Shown here: positions 1 to 5,407 of the stretch, piece after piece
Position numbering within the stretch: the first letter of the stretch is position 1
How the letters are laid out: each line of letters opens with the position of its first letter
Source: Friedmanniella sp.
Lineage (GTDB): Bacteria; Actinomycetota; Actinomycetes; Propionibacteriales; Propionibacteriaceae
DNA length: 10,644 bases
Reading direction: 5' to 3'
Assembly (NCBI GenBank): GCA_025964935.1
Contig: JAOPXW010000250.1
Location: 1 to 10,644, forward strand
The notes under the pieces: generated by a model
What the model saw: the letters and a program-made list of their open reading frames with translations, nothing else
What the model was told of the DNA's origin: nothing
The model's database searches: none
Position numbers and translations under genes: made by a program

Positions 1-778
1 CCATCGGCTCGTGGAGGGTGCCCTCTACGGCATCTGGGCCTCCCGGTCGGGTGCCACCGGCGTCCGCGTCCGTCCCGACGGCGACGACCTGGTGCTGGAC
101 GGCGTGCTGCGGTTCGCTTCGGGCGCCGGGGTCATCGACCGCTCCCTGGTGCCGGTCTGGACCACCGACGAGCACCACCTGCTGGTCGACCTCGACGTCA
201 GCGCCCTGCCGGTGGACGCCGCCGGCTGGCAGTCGGGCGCCATGACGGTCAGCCGCACCCACACCGTGACCCTGGTCGACGTCCGGGCGCCCGCCCGAGC
301 CGTCGTCGGACCGGTCGACTTCTACCTCGACCGCCCCGCCTTCCTGCCCGGCGGGGTCGGCGTCGCGGCGGTCTGGGCCGGCGGTCTGGCCCGTCTCGTC
401 GACACCGTGCTGGGCTGGCTGCGGCGCAGCACCCCGGTCATGGACGTCCGGCTGGGCCGGCTCCGCACCCACCTCGTGCTGGCCACAGCGGCGGCCCGGC
501 AGGCCGGGCTCCGGCTGGACGGGCTGCTCACCCCGGACGGGTCCCTCCGCGAGCCGGGCGGAGCCGACCTGCTCGCCCCGGTGTGCACCGAGGCCCGCGC
601 CGCGGTCGCCCAGACCGTACGCCTGGCCCTGGAGGACGCCCGCGCGGTGGCCGGCGCCGCCGGTCTGGCCTTCGACGCCGCCCTCACCCACGCCGTCGAC
701 GACCTGGGCCTCTACACCGCGCAGCAGCCCGCCGACGCCGACGCCGAGACCCTGGGTCGCACCTGGCGGGCGCCGTGA
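1..778 (+). CDS. Acyl-CoA dehydrogenase-like protein, 3' part (5' end outside window)
   Basis: The frame is open from the left edge, beginning at base 2, and ends at TGA 776-778. About 259 residues are visible, against roughly 340-400 for the family, so the N-terminal helical domain is missing. I do not take GTG 11 as the start because the codons before it stay in frame. The visible part looks like the middle and C-terminal domains of an acyl-CoA dehydrogenase: ALYGIW near the edge, the beta-domain stretch LDGVLRFASGAG followed by DRSLV, then VDVRAPARAVVGP, and a Leu/Ala/Arg-rich helical C-terminus. The family uses FAD to oxidise acyl thioesters, but I cannot place a catalytic base in this divergent fragment, so the substrate is unknown. 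It overlaps the next gene by four bases (GTGA), which implies co-translation with a glycosyltransferase. From memory, such dehydrogenases sit beside GT2, PIG-L deacetylase and methyltransferase genes in Actinobacteria. Family call good, role unknown. Confidence 0.75.
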   Translation, partial: HRLVEGALYGIWASRSGATGVRVRPDGDDLVLDGVLRFASGAGVIDRSLVPVWTTDEHHLLVDLDVSALPVDAAGWQSGAMTVSRTHTVTLVDVRAPARAVVGPVDFYLDRPAFLPGGVGVAAVWAGGLARLVDTVLGWLRRSTPVMDVRLGRLRTHLVLATAAARQAGLRLDGLLTPDGSLREPGGADLLAPVCTEARAAVAQTVRLALEDARAVAGAAGLAFDAALTHAVDDLGLYTAQQPADADAETLGRTWRAP

Positions 779-1545
779 GCGCGGTGGACGTGCTCGTCGC
801 GATCCCTGCGCACAACGAGGCGGAGACGATCGAGAGCTGCCTCGCCGCCGTCGGTGCGGCGGCGGCGACCGCCCAGCGCACCGGGGCCGTCCGCCGAGTG
901 CGGGTCGCGGTGTCGGCCCACCGGTGCACCGACGACACCGCCCGCCGCGCCGCCGGTGTCCTGGCGGAGCTGCCGGGGGTCGAGGCGCTCGTCCTGGAGG
1001 AGCCGCGGGTGCTCACGGTCGGCGGCCTCCGCACCCGGCTCATCGCCCAGGCCAGCGCCGGGGCGGAGCCACTGCCCCACGACGCCTGGGTGTTCTGCAC
1101 CGACGCGGACACGCTGGTGCCGCAGGACTGGCTGACCGGAACCCTGCGGCAGGCGGCGGAGCGCGGGGCCGTGCTCGTCCTGGGGCTGGCCGACCTGATG
1201 GACTGGGCGGCCGACGACACCGCGCGTCAGGCGTACGCGGAGCTGCTCGAGCGGGGCATCGCCGACGACGGCCACGAGCACGCGTACGCCGCCAACCTCG
1301 CCGTCCGGCTGGACGTGCTGCGGCGGGTCGGCGGATTCCCGTCGGTACCGCACGGCGAGGAGCACGGGCTGGCGGCCGCGGTCCGACGGGCGGGGCTGGG
1401 CATCATCAGCACCTTCCACCCCCGGGTCCAGACGTCGGCGCGGATGCCCGGCCGGGCCGCCGAGGGACTCGGCGCGCTCCTCGCCCGGCTGGCCCACGTC
1501 CCGCAGACCGAGGGCGACCCCGGACCGGCGGTCGAGCCGGTCTGA
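775..1545 (+). CDS. Family 2 (GT-A fold) glycosyltransferase
   Basis: A 256-residue protein that starts at GTG 775, inside the stop of the preceding gene (GTGA overlap). The frame is open further upstream to 583, but that stretch lies over the dehydrogenase gene and reads as Arg/Pro-rich shadow sequence. GT2 hallmarks are in order: the nucleotide-binding start VLVAIPAHNEAETI (residues 6-19), SAHRCTDDTA (47-56), the metal/nucleotide-sugar DXD-type motif CTDADTLVP (108-116, D110 and D112), and an acceptor-side segment GGFPSVPHGEEHGL (186-199) where GEE resembles the usual GED. QTSARMPGRA (219-228) matches, from memory, a C-terminal motif of GT2 proteins from PIG-L-associated clusters. No signal peptide or membrane helix is visible, so it is probably cytosolic. 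Donor and acceptor cannot be read from sequence. It is the last gene of its operon, facing the DUF6328 gene across a 27-base gap. Confidence 0.85.
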   Translation: MSAVDVLVAIPAHNEAETIESCLAAVGAAAATAQRTGAVRRVRVAVSAHRCTDDTARRAAGVLAELPGVEALVLEEPRVLTVGGLRTRLIAQASAGAEPLPHDAWVFCTDADTLVPQDWLTGTLRQAAERGAVLVLGLADLMDWAADDTARQAYAELLERGIADDGHEHAYAANLAVRLDVLRRVGGFPSVPHGEEHGLAAAVRRAGLGIISTFHPRVQTSARMPGRAAEGLGALLARLAHVPQTEGDPGPAVEPV

Positions 1546-1553
1546 CCCGGGGC

Positions 1554-1573
1554 GGTGGGACGGCGGTCCCGCT
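1554..1573. terminator. Short hairpin in a convergent gap, possible bidirectional terminator
   Basis: The 27-base gap between two converging genes contains GGGAC-GGCG-GTCCC (1557-1570). The stem can be extended outward by two G-U wobbles and one G-C pair to 1554-1573, touching the stop of the minus-strand gene. There is no T tract on either side, so intrinsic termination is only a possibility. Confidence 0.3.
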
Positions 1574-2064
1574 CAGCTGCGCCCGACCAGTCGGGGGATG
1601 AGGGCGAGCCCCAGCACCCCGAGCAGGGTCAGACCCGCGGCGAGGTAGGCGGCCGAACGGTCGAGGGCCAGGTCGAAGACCAGCAGGACCACGCCGACCA
1701 GCACCAGACCGACACCCGCGAGCACCGCCCGGACGATCACGTGCCCCACCTGCACCACGGTCTGCTTGGCATGCTGCCGGAAGACCGCGCGGTGCAGGTT
1801 GACCGGCGCCAGCCCGAGGGCGGTGGTCAGGACGGCCGTCGCCACGACGGCGAGGTAGACGTGTCGCTGGAAGGGGCTGAGGTGGGCGAAGGTGGGCTGG
1901 AACGCGACCCCGAGCAGGAAGCCGGTGAGGACCTGGGTGCCGGTCTGGGTGACCCGGAGCTCCTGGAGCAGCTCGGCCCAGTTCCGGTCCATCCGCTCGT
2001 CCCGGGTCTCGTCGCGACCGTCGGCGGGGTCGTCGTCGTCCTGCTTCGGGTCCACCTCGGTCAT
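1573..2064 (-). CDS. DUF6328 family small integral membrane protein
   Basis: A 163-residue protein with ATG at 2064 and the purine-rich run GAGGATGAGG about five bases upstream as ribosome binding site. Residues 1-28 are very acidic and hydrophilic (many Asp/Glu). The segment NWAELLQELRVTQTGTQVL (28-46) is the family signature as I remember it. Four hydrophobic helices follow at about 42-57, 69-87, 108-132 and 138-158, with a basic loop APVNLHRAVFRQHAK (86-100) between the second and third. I know of no established function for DUF6328. It is an inner-membrane protein by its helices, with the acidic N-terminus probably cytoplasmic. It lies 70 bases downstream of the TetR gene on the same strand, so co-transcription is possible, but a TACATT element in the gap could give it its own promoter. 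Family call confident, function unknown. Confidence 0.85.
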   Translation of the reverse strand: MTEVDPKQDDDDPADGRDETRDERMDRNWAELLQELRVTQTGTQVLTGFLLGVAFQPTFAHLSPFQRHVYLAVVATAVLTTALGLAPVNLHRAVFRQHAKQTVVQVGHVIVRAVLAGVGLVLVGVVLLVFDLALDRSAAYLAAGLTLLGVLGLALIPRLVGRS

Positions 2065-2112
2065 CGGGCCTCATCCTCGTCCTGGGGAGGCAGTCGGCGC
2101 TCCCGCGCAGAC

Positions 2113-2118
2113 AATGTA
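2113..2118 (-). promoter_or_regulatory. Candidate -10 element for the DUF6328 gene
   Basis: Reading the minus strand, TACATT fits the actinobacterial TANNNT -10 pattern and stands out as A/T-rich in a G/C-rich gap. Transcription would start about 45 bases upstream of ATG 2064. No good -35 hexamer is visible at 16-18 bases. The GC-rich inverted repeats around the TetR stop (2121-2150 region) could also be a weak terminator separating the two genes. Confidence 0.3.
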
Positions 2119-2134
2119 GGGCCCGACCGGCCGC

Positions 2135-2887
2135 TCAGGTGCGGCTGAGGGCGATGCGGTCGATCAGGTCCTCCAGCGCGTCCTCGAACTCCTCGTCGAA
2201 CTCCTCCCGGGCCAGCTGCGGCTTCAGCTCCAGGGTCCGGGGGTAGGCGGTGAGGTCGTTGGTCTCGTAGACCTCGATGTCGTCCTCGGCACCCATCTCG
2301 GGCGTGCCGGGCAGGCTCATGGCGGACTCCAACAGCAGGTGGCCGAGCAGGAAGGTCGAGAACGCGCGGTAGATCACCACGCTGGCGTCCTTGCCGAACC
2401 CGTAGTAGTCGAGCCCCTCCAGGAACGACTCGACCCATTGCAGGCTGCGCAGCGGCGGACGCAGCCACGGTGCCGCCGGGGGCCGGCTCGCCACCAGAGG
2501 GAAGATCTTGGGGTGGGCCGTGGCCATCCCCCGGACCGCGTGTGCGATCTGCTGGAGGTACTCCTGCCAGCTGTCGAAGGTGTCCGCGGCGCCACTGGAG
2601 TCGTTCAGCTCCTTCATCACCACCTCCACCACACCGTCCAGCAGCTGCTCGCGGCCCGGGACGTAGCGGTAGAGGGCCATCGCCTCCACGCCGAGCTCGG
2701 ACCCGAGCCGGCGCATGGTCAGCTTGTCCCGGCCGTTCTCGTCGATGAACCGGACCGCCTCGTGCAGGATGGTCTTCCGGTCGAGTGGTCGCCGCGCCGT
2801 GCCCCCTCGGCCTGTGCTGGTCTGAAGCCCCACTCCGTGCTGGAGACTCTGGCCGTTCTGCGGACCTGCGTTTCCGCTGCCCATCAC
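2135..2887 (-). CDS. TetR/AcrR family transcriptional regulator
   Basis: A 250-residue cytosolic DNA-binding repressor candidate. The TetR_N domain spans about residues 35-85: DRKTILHEAVRFIDENG forms helix 1, and LTMRRLGSELGVEAMALYRYV (56-76, split here as LTMRRLGSELGVE and AMALYRYV) is the helix-turn-helix, with the conserved ALYRYV recognition end. Residues 105-248 form an all-helical ligand/dimer domain resembling the tetracycline-repressor C-terminal type; it contains an unusually acidic stretch (EEFDEEFEDALED, 228-240). The start is uncertain: GTG 2887 and ATG 2884 are adjacent, with only a weak purine run upstream, and GTG 2833 is an alternative. The first 30 residues are Gly/Gln/Ser-rich with more A/T-ending codons than the rest, so they may be untranslated. 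It diverges from csbD across a region with a perfect inverted repeat, which suggests autoregulation, control of csbD, or both. Ligand unknown. Confidence 0.85.
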   Translation of the reverse strand: MMGSGNAGPQNGQSLQHGVGLQTSTGRGGTARRPLDRKTILHEAVRFIDENGRDKLTMRRLGSELGVEAMALYRYVPGREQLLDGVVEVVMKELNDSSGAADTFDSWQEYLQQIAHAVRGMATAHPKIFPLVASRPPAAPWLRPPLRSLQWVESFLEGLDYYGFGKDASVVIYRAFSTFLLGHLLLESAMSLPGTPEMGAEDDIEVYETNDLTAYPRTLELKPQLAREEFDEEFEDALEDLIDRIALSRT

Positions 2888-3002
2888 CGCCCCGCTCTCT
2901 GGCTTCTACCCTGCACGTCGAGCCAGACGGGAGCGGCATCGGGCCCGCTCCGGCCGCCGCGCCAGGACCCCGGGCCACCGCCCTGAAGCTGGGCACCCTG
3001 CT

Positions 3003-3017
3003 GTTTACTCCGTAAAC
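3003..3017. promoter_or_regulatory. GTTTAC-TCC-GTAAAC inverted repeat, candidate TetR operator
   Basis: Perfect six-base arms (3003-3008 and 3012-3017) around a three-base centre, A/T-rich in otherwise G/C-rich DNA. It sits between the TetR gene and the divergent csbD gene, and overlaps the -35 element and spacer of a predicted plus-strand promoter. Short inverted repeats of this size are typical TetR-family operators. That this TetR binds here is inference from position. Confidence 0.55.
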
Positions 3018-3032
3018 GACAGGCTTTACATT
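3004..3032 (+). promoter_or_regulatory. Predicted promoter toward csbD (TTTACT-17-TACATT)
   Basis: TTTACT at 3004-3009 matches four of six bases of TTGACA. Exactly 17 bases later TACATT at 3027-3032 fits the TANNNT -10. Transcription would begin near 3039, leaving an untranslated leader of about 145 bases before ATG 3184. No SigB/SigF-type GTTT...GGGTA pair is evident, although CsbD genes in Bacillus are under SigB control. Confidence 0.5.
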
Positions 3033-3078
3033 GAGGGGGACGACGCAGTTGGTCTGACTCGCTTCATGTTCGATCATA

Positions 3079-3092
3079 GGTCACCGGTGACC
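3079..3092. repeat. Perfect 14-base palindrome GGTCACCGGTGACC
   Basis: The sequence equals its own reverse complement with no spacer. It lies about 90 bases upstream of csbD and downstream of the predicted promoter, inside the presumed leader. It could be a second operator bound by a dimeric regulator, possibly of a different family from the GTTTAC repeat. In G/C-rich DNA a 14-base palindrome can also occur by chance. Confidence 0.4.
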
Positions 3093-3183
3093 CGCACCAC
3101 AGCCACCGCCGGCCTGGGACGCGGGTCTACCCACCGTCGTCGCGGTGCGCGAAGATCTCGGGCACCCGACGAGAGGAGACATC

Positions 3184-3375
3184 ATGAGTGGACTGGGCGA
3201 CAAGCTCGCGGGCAAGGCCGAGGAGCTCAAGGGCGCGGCCAAGGAGAAGACAGGCGACGCCACCGACAACGCGAGCCTGCAGGCCGAGGGTGCTGGTGAC
3301 CGCGCGAGCGGGAACGCCAAGCAGGCCGTCGGCGAGGTCAAGGACGCGGTGGACGACGCCACCGACCGTCGCTGA
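3184..3375 (+). CDS. CsbD-like small general stress protein
   Basis: A 63-residue hydrophilic protein. I chose ATG 3184 over an upstream GTG 3145 because GAGAGGAG (3171-3178) sits at ideal spacing and the CsbD domain begins right there: MSGLGDKLAGKAEELKGAAK, continuing EKTGDATDN. The rest is Ala/Gly/Lys/Asp/Glu-rich with repeating GNAKQAVGEVKDAV-type blocks (53-56 residues into the protein at its core), predicted helical and without membrane segments. CsbD was first noted as a SigB-dependent stress gene in Bacillus; its molecular role remains unclear. The gene is monocistronic here, with a promoter and palindromes upstream and a strong hairpin downstream. Divergence from the TetR gene suggests TetR control, which would be an unusual arrangement for this family. 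Family call confident, mechanism unknown. Confidence 0.9.
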   Translation: MSGLGDKLAGKAEELKGAAKEKTGDATDNASLQAEGAGDRASGNAKQAVGEVKDAVDDATDRR

Positions 3376-3393
3376 CCCACCTTTCCTCAGCGC

Positions 3394-3432
3394 ACGGGAC
3401 CCGTCCGCCCCCTCGGGGTGGGCGGGTCCTGT
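3394..3432. terminator. Strong hairpin terminator between convergent csbD and tagD
   Basis: Left arm 3394-3410 and right arm 3416-3432 pair over about 17 positions with a few G-U wobbles. The core GGACCCG...CGGGTCC is perfect and the loop is only 3-5 bases (CCTCG). No T tract follows on either strand, which is common in actinobacterial terminators. It lies between two converging genes, so it may serve both. The rest of the gap 3376-3489 shows nothing else. Confidence 0.65.
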
Positions 3433-3489
3433 CGTACGGCACCGCCCCGACCCGCGCCTTGCCGAACCCGGTCGGCCGCGCCGGACGGC

Positions 3490-3894
3490 TCAGGCGTTGG
3501 TGGTGGAGATGTGCTCGATGATCGCGGTGGTCGAGACCGACGGCGTCCGGGGGAGGTAGATGACCCGGCAGACGTCGTTCAGGTGGTCGAACTTGCCCTC
3601 CCAGTCGTCTCCCATGACCAAGATGTCGGCCGCGTGCTCGAGGACGTAGTCCCGCTTGAGCTCCAGGCTCTCCTCCACGAACACCGCGTCCACGACCTTC
3701 AGGTTGGCCACGATCTCGGTCCGCTCGTCCTGGGTGAAAACCGGGTTGCGACCCTTCTTGGCGAAGTTCAGCGCGTCGGAGGACACGCCGACGACCAGCC
3801 GGTCCCCGAGGGCGGCGGCCCGGTTGAGGACCCGGACGTGCCCGACGTGGAGGACGTCGAAGGTGCCGAAGGTGATCACGGTTGTCCCTGCCAC
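3490..3894 (-). CDS. tagD: TagD-like glycerol-3-phosphate cytidylyltransferase family protein
   Basis: A 134-residue cytosolic nucleotidyltransferase. I start it at GTG 3894, eight bases after AGAGGAG; the open frame continues far upstream only as shadow of the MFS gene. Signature motifs: TFGTFDVLHVGHVRVL (8-23) with the HxGH nucleotide-binding site at 16-19; VMGDDWEGKFD (93-103); and RTPSVSTT (116-123), the RTxGIST-type motif. These match Bacillus TagD (129 residues), which makes CDP-glycerol from CTP and glycerol-3-phosphate for teichoic acid synthesis. The close match around MGDDWEGKFD makes TagD a better fit than FAD synthase or RfaE-type relatives. No teichoic acid polymerase or glycosyltransferase is adjacent, so the product could feed another glycerol-phosphate polymer or a phospholipid. 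A related sugar- or polyol-phosphate substrate cannot be excluded. Confidence 0.8.
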   Translation of the reverse strand: MAGTTVITFGTFDVLHVGHVRVLNRAAALGDRLVVGVSSDALNFAKKGRNPVFTQDERTEIVANLKVVDAVFVEESLELKRDYVLEHAADILVMGDDWEGKFDHLNDVCRVIYLPRTPSVSTTAIIEHISTTNA

Positions 3895-4044
3895 GGCGAC
3901 GTCTCCTCTGAAGATGGGTCGCCGGCCGCCCTGGCGGCCCGCCGGCGGACGGATTCGGCTTACCCTAACGCCCCACCCCGGCCGGTGCCCGCGTGCTGAG
4001 CGCCCGCGGCGACCCATAGCCGGACGAAGTAGATTGAGGACCCC
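3895..4044. promoter_or_regulatory. Divergent control region between tagD and the MFS gene
   Basis: For tagD (minus), TAGGGT read from 3967 to 3962 fits TANNNT and would start transcription near 3955, giving a leader of about 60 bases. That leader holds a perfect inverted repeat, GGCCGCC-CT-GGCGGCC (3924-3939), flanked by self-complementary GCCGGC at 3921 and 3941; it could form a hairpin above the tagD ribosome binding site at 3902-3908. For the MFS gene (plus), TAGATT at 4030-4035 is a possible -10 but is very close to ATG 4045, and GAGGA at 4036-4040 is the ribosome binding site. No clear -35 is visible for either. Confidence 0.35.
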
Positions 4045-5328
4045 ATGGCTCTGCTCCTCGACCTCCAGCCGCTCCGCGCCAGTCCCCCGTTCCGCCGTCT
4101 GCTCTTCGGCCTCGGCGTGTCCAACCTGGGCACCCAGCTCACCGTGGTGGCCGTCGGCCTCCAGGTCTACGACATCACCCGGTCCACGCTGTCGGTCGGA
4201 GTGCTGGGCATCTGCGCCCTGGTCCCACTGATCGTCCTCGGCCTGTACGGCGGCGCCCTGGTCGACCAGTACGACCGGCGCCGGGTGGCCCTGGTGGCCT
4301 CGGTCGCCCTCTGGGTCATCACCCTGGCGCTGGCTCTGCAGGCTTTCCTGCACGTCGACTCGGTGCTGCTGCTCTACGGCCTGGTGGCCCTGCAGTCGGC
4401 CGGGTTCGCGGTCAACAACCCGGCCCGGACCGCGATCATCCCGCGCCTGATCGACCCGTTCCTGCTGCCCGCGGCCAACGTGCTGCAGACCATCGCCTTC
4501 AACGTGGCCCTGACCGCCGGTCCGCTGCTCGGTGCCCTGCTGGTGGCCGGGGGCGGGTTCGGGGCGGCTTACGCCCTGGACGCGGTGCTGTTCAGCGCCG
4601 CCCTGTGGGCGCTGTGGCGGCTGCCGGACCTGCCCCCGGAGACCATGGCCGACGGGGTCCCGGTCCGCCGCGGCCTCGCCTCGGTGGTGGAGGGCCTGCG
4701 CTACCTCGCCACCCGGCCGAACGTGCGGATGACCTTCCTGGTCGACCTGATCGCCATGATCTTCGCCATGCCCCGGGTGCTGTTCCCGGCGGTCGGGGTG
4801 GTCTTCCTCGGCGGCGGGGCGGCGACCACCGGTCTGCTCAGCGCCGCGTACGCCGCCGGCGCGGTCCTGGCGGGTGTCTTCTCCGGTGGTCTGGTCGGGA
4901 TGCGCCGGCAGGGACGGGTGATCACCCTGTCCATCGTCGCCTTCGGCCTCGCGGTCAGCGGGTTCGGTCTGGTCCTGGTCAGCGCCGGAGCCCACAGCCC
5001 CACCCGGGTGCTGGTGGTCGGACTGGCCGCGGCGATGGCGTTCCTGGCCGTGGCCGGCGGCGCCGACTCGATCAGCGCCGTCTTCCGCCAGACCATCCTG
5101 CAGTCCGCGACCCCCGACCACATGCGTGGCCGGCTCCAGGGCGTCTTCATCGTGGTCGTGGCCGGCGGCCCCCGGCTGGGTGACCTGGTGCTGGGCACCG
5201 GGTCCAGCTGGGTGGGCGAGGCGTGGACCGCGGTCGCCGGTGGGCTGGTCTGTGTCGTCCTGGTCAGTCTGGTCGTCGCCACCCAGCGCCGCTTCCTGGC
5301 CTACGACGCGCGTCACCCGATCGCCTGA
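4045..5328 (+). CDS. MFS transporter, EntS/MFS_3-type exporter
   Basis: A 427-residue membrane protein with ATG 4045 preceded by GAGGA at four bases. About twelve hydrophobic helices span residues 15-410 in two halves separated by a polar stretch near 193-228. The short N-terminus (MALLLDLQPLRASPPFRRLL) precedes helix 1. Motif A of the major facilitator superfamily is GGALVDQYDRRRV (69-81), between helices 2 and 3. FAVNNPARTAIIPRLI (121-136) and QSATPDHMRGRLQGV (353-367) are typical of the EntS (enterobactin exporter) and macrolide-efflux branch, known from memory. It would use the proton gradient to export a small molecule. No siderophore or antibiotic biosynthesis gene is near, so the substrate is unknown. 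It diverges from tagD and ends at TGA 5326-5328, inside the first unit of a 14-base tandem repeat. Family sure, substrate not. Confidence 0.88.
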   Translation: MALLLDLQPLRASPPFRRLLFGLGVSNLGTQLTVVAVGLQVYDITRSTLSVGVLGICALVPLIVLGLYGGALVDQYDRRRVALVASVALWVITLALALQAFLHVDSVLLLYGLVALQSAGFAVNNPARTAIIPRLIDPFLLPAANVLQTIAFNVALTAGPLLGALLVAGGGFGAAYALDAVLFSAALWALWRLPDLPPETMADGVPVRRGLASVVEGLRYLATRPNVRMTFLVDLIAMIFAMPRVLFPAVGVVFLGGGAATTGLLSAAYAAGAVLAGVFSGGLVGMRRQGRVITLSIVAFGLAVSGFGLVLVSAGAHSPTRVLVVGLAAAMAFLAVAGGADSISAVFRQTILQSATPDHMRGRLQGVFIVVVAGGPRLGDLVLGTGSSWVGEAWTAVAGGLVCVVLVSLVVATQRRFLAYDARHPIA

Positions 5329-5392
5329 CCCCGGCCACCTGACCCCGGCCACCTGACCCCGACCGCTGACCCCGGCCACCCGACCCCGGCGG
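5324..5392. repeat. Five-unit 14-base imperfect tandem repeat at the MFS gene end
   Basis: Units based on CCTGACCCCGGCCA begin at 5324, 5338, 5352, 5366 and 5379. Units 1 and 2 are identical; unit 3 ends GACCG in place of GGCCA; unit 4 lacks one base; unit 5 has CCC for CCT and ends GGCGG. The TGA of the MFS gene is the TGA of unit 1. The array fills most of the gap to the convergent rocD. It looks like slippage-type expansion of a G/C-rich tail. Confidence 0.8.
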
Positions 5393-5396
5393 TCGG
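5380..5396. terminator. Weak hairpin between convergent MFS gene and rocD
   Basis: CCGACC (5380-5385), loop CCGGC, GGTCGG (5391-5396) form a perfect six-base stem at the end of the tandem repeat, 12 bases beyond the rocD stop. There is no T tract. It is the only clear hairpin in the 79-base convergent gap. Confidence 0.3.
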
Positions 5397-5407
5397 CGGC
5401 CTGGGGC

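Noticed and set aside
583..774. Upstream extension of the glycosyltransferase frame to GTG 583
   Set aside because: It overlaps the dehydrogenase gene and reads as Arg/Pro/Gly-rich shadow sequence. The GT2 fold begins right after GTG 775, which forms a GTGA overlap.
3145..3183. GTG 3145 as start of the CsbD gene
   Set aside because: It adds 13 residues that include the ribosome binding site GAGAGGAG. The CsbD domain begins at ATG 3184.
3895..5379. Long minus-strand open frame upstream of tagD, antisense to the MFS gene
   Set aside because: Gln/Asp/Gly/His-rich composition typical of the opposite strand of a high-GC gene, no domain, and the plus strand there encodes a clear 12-helix transporter.
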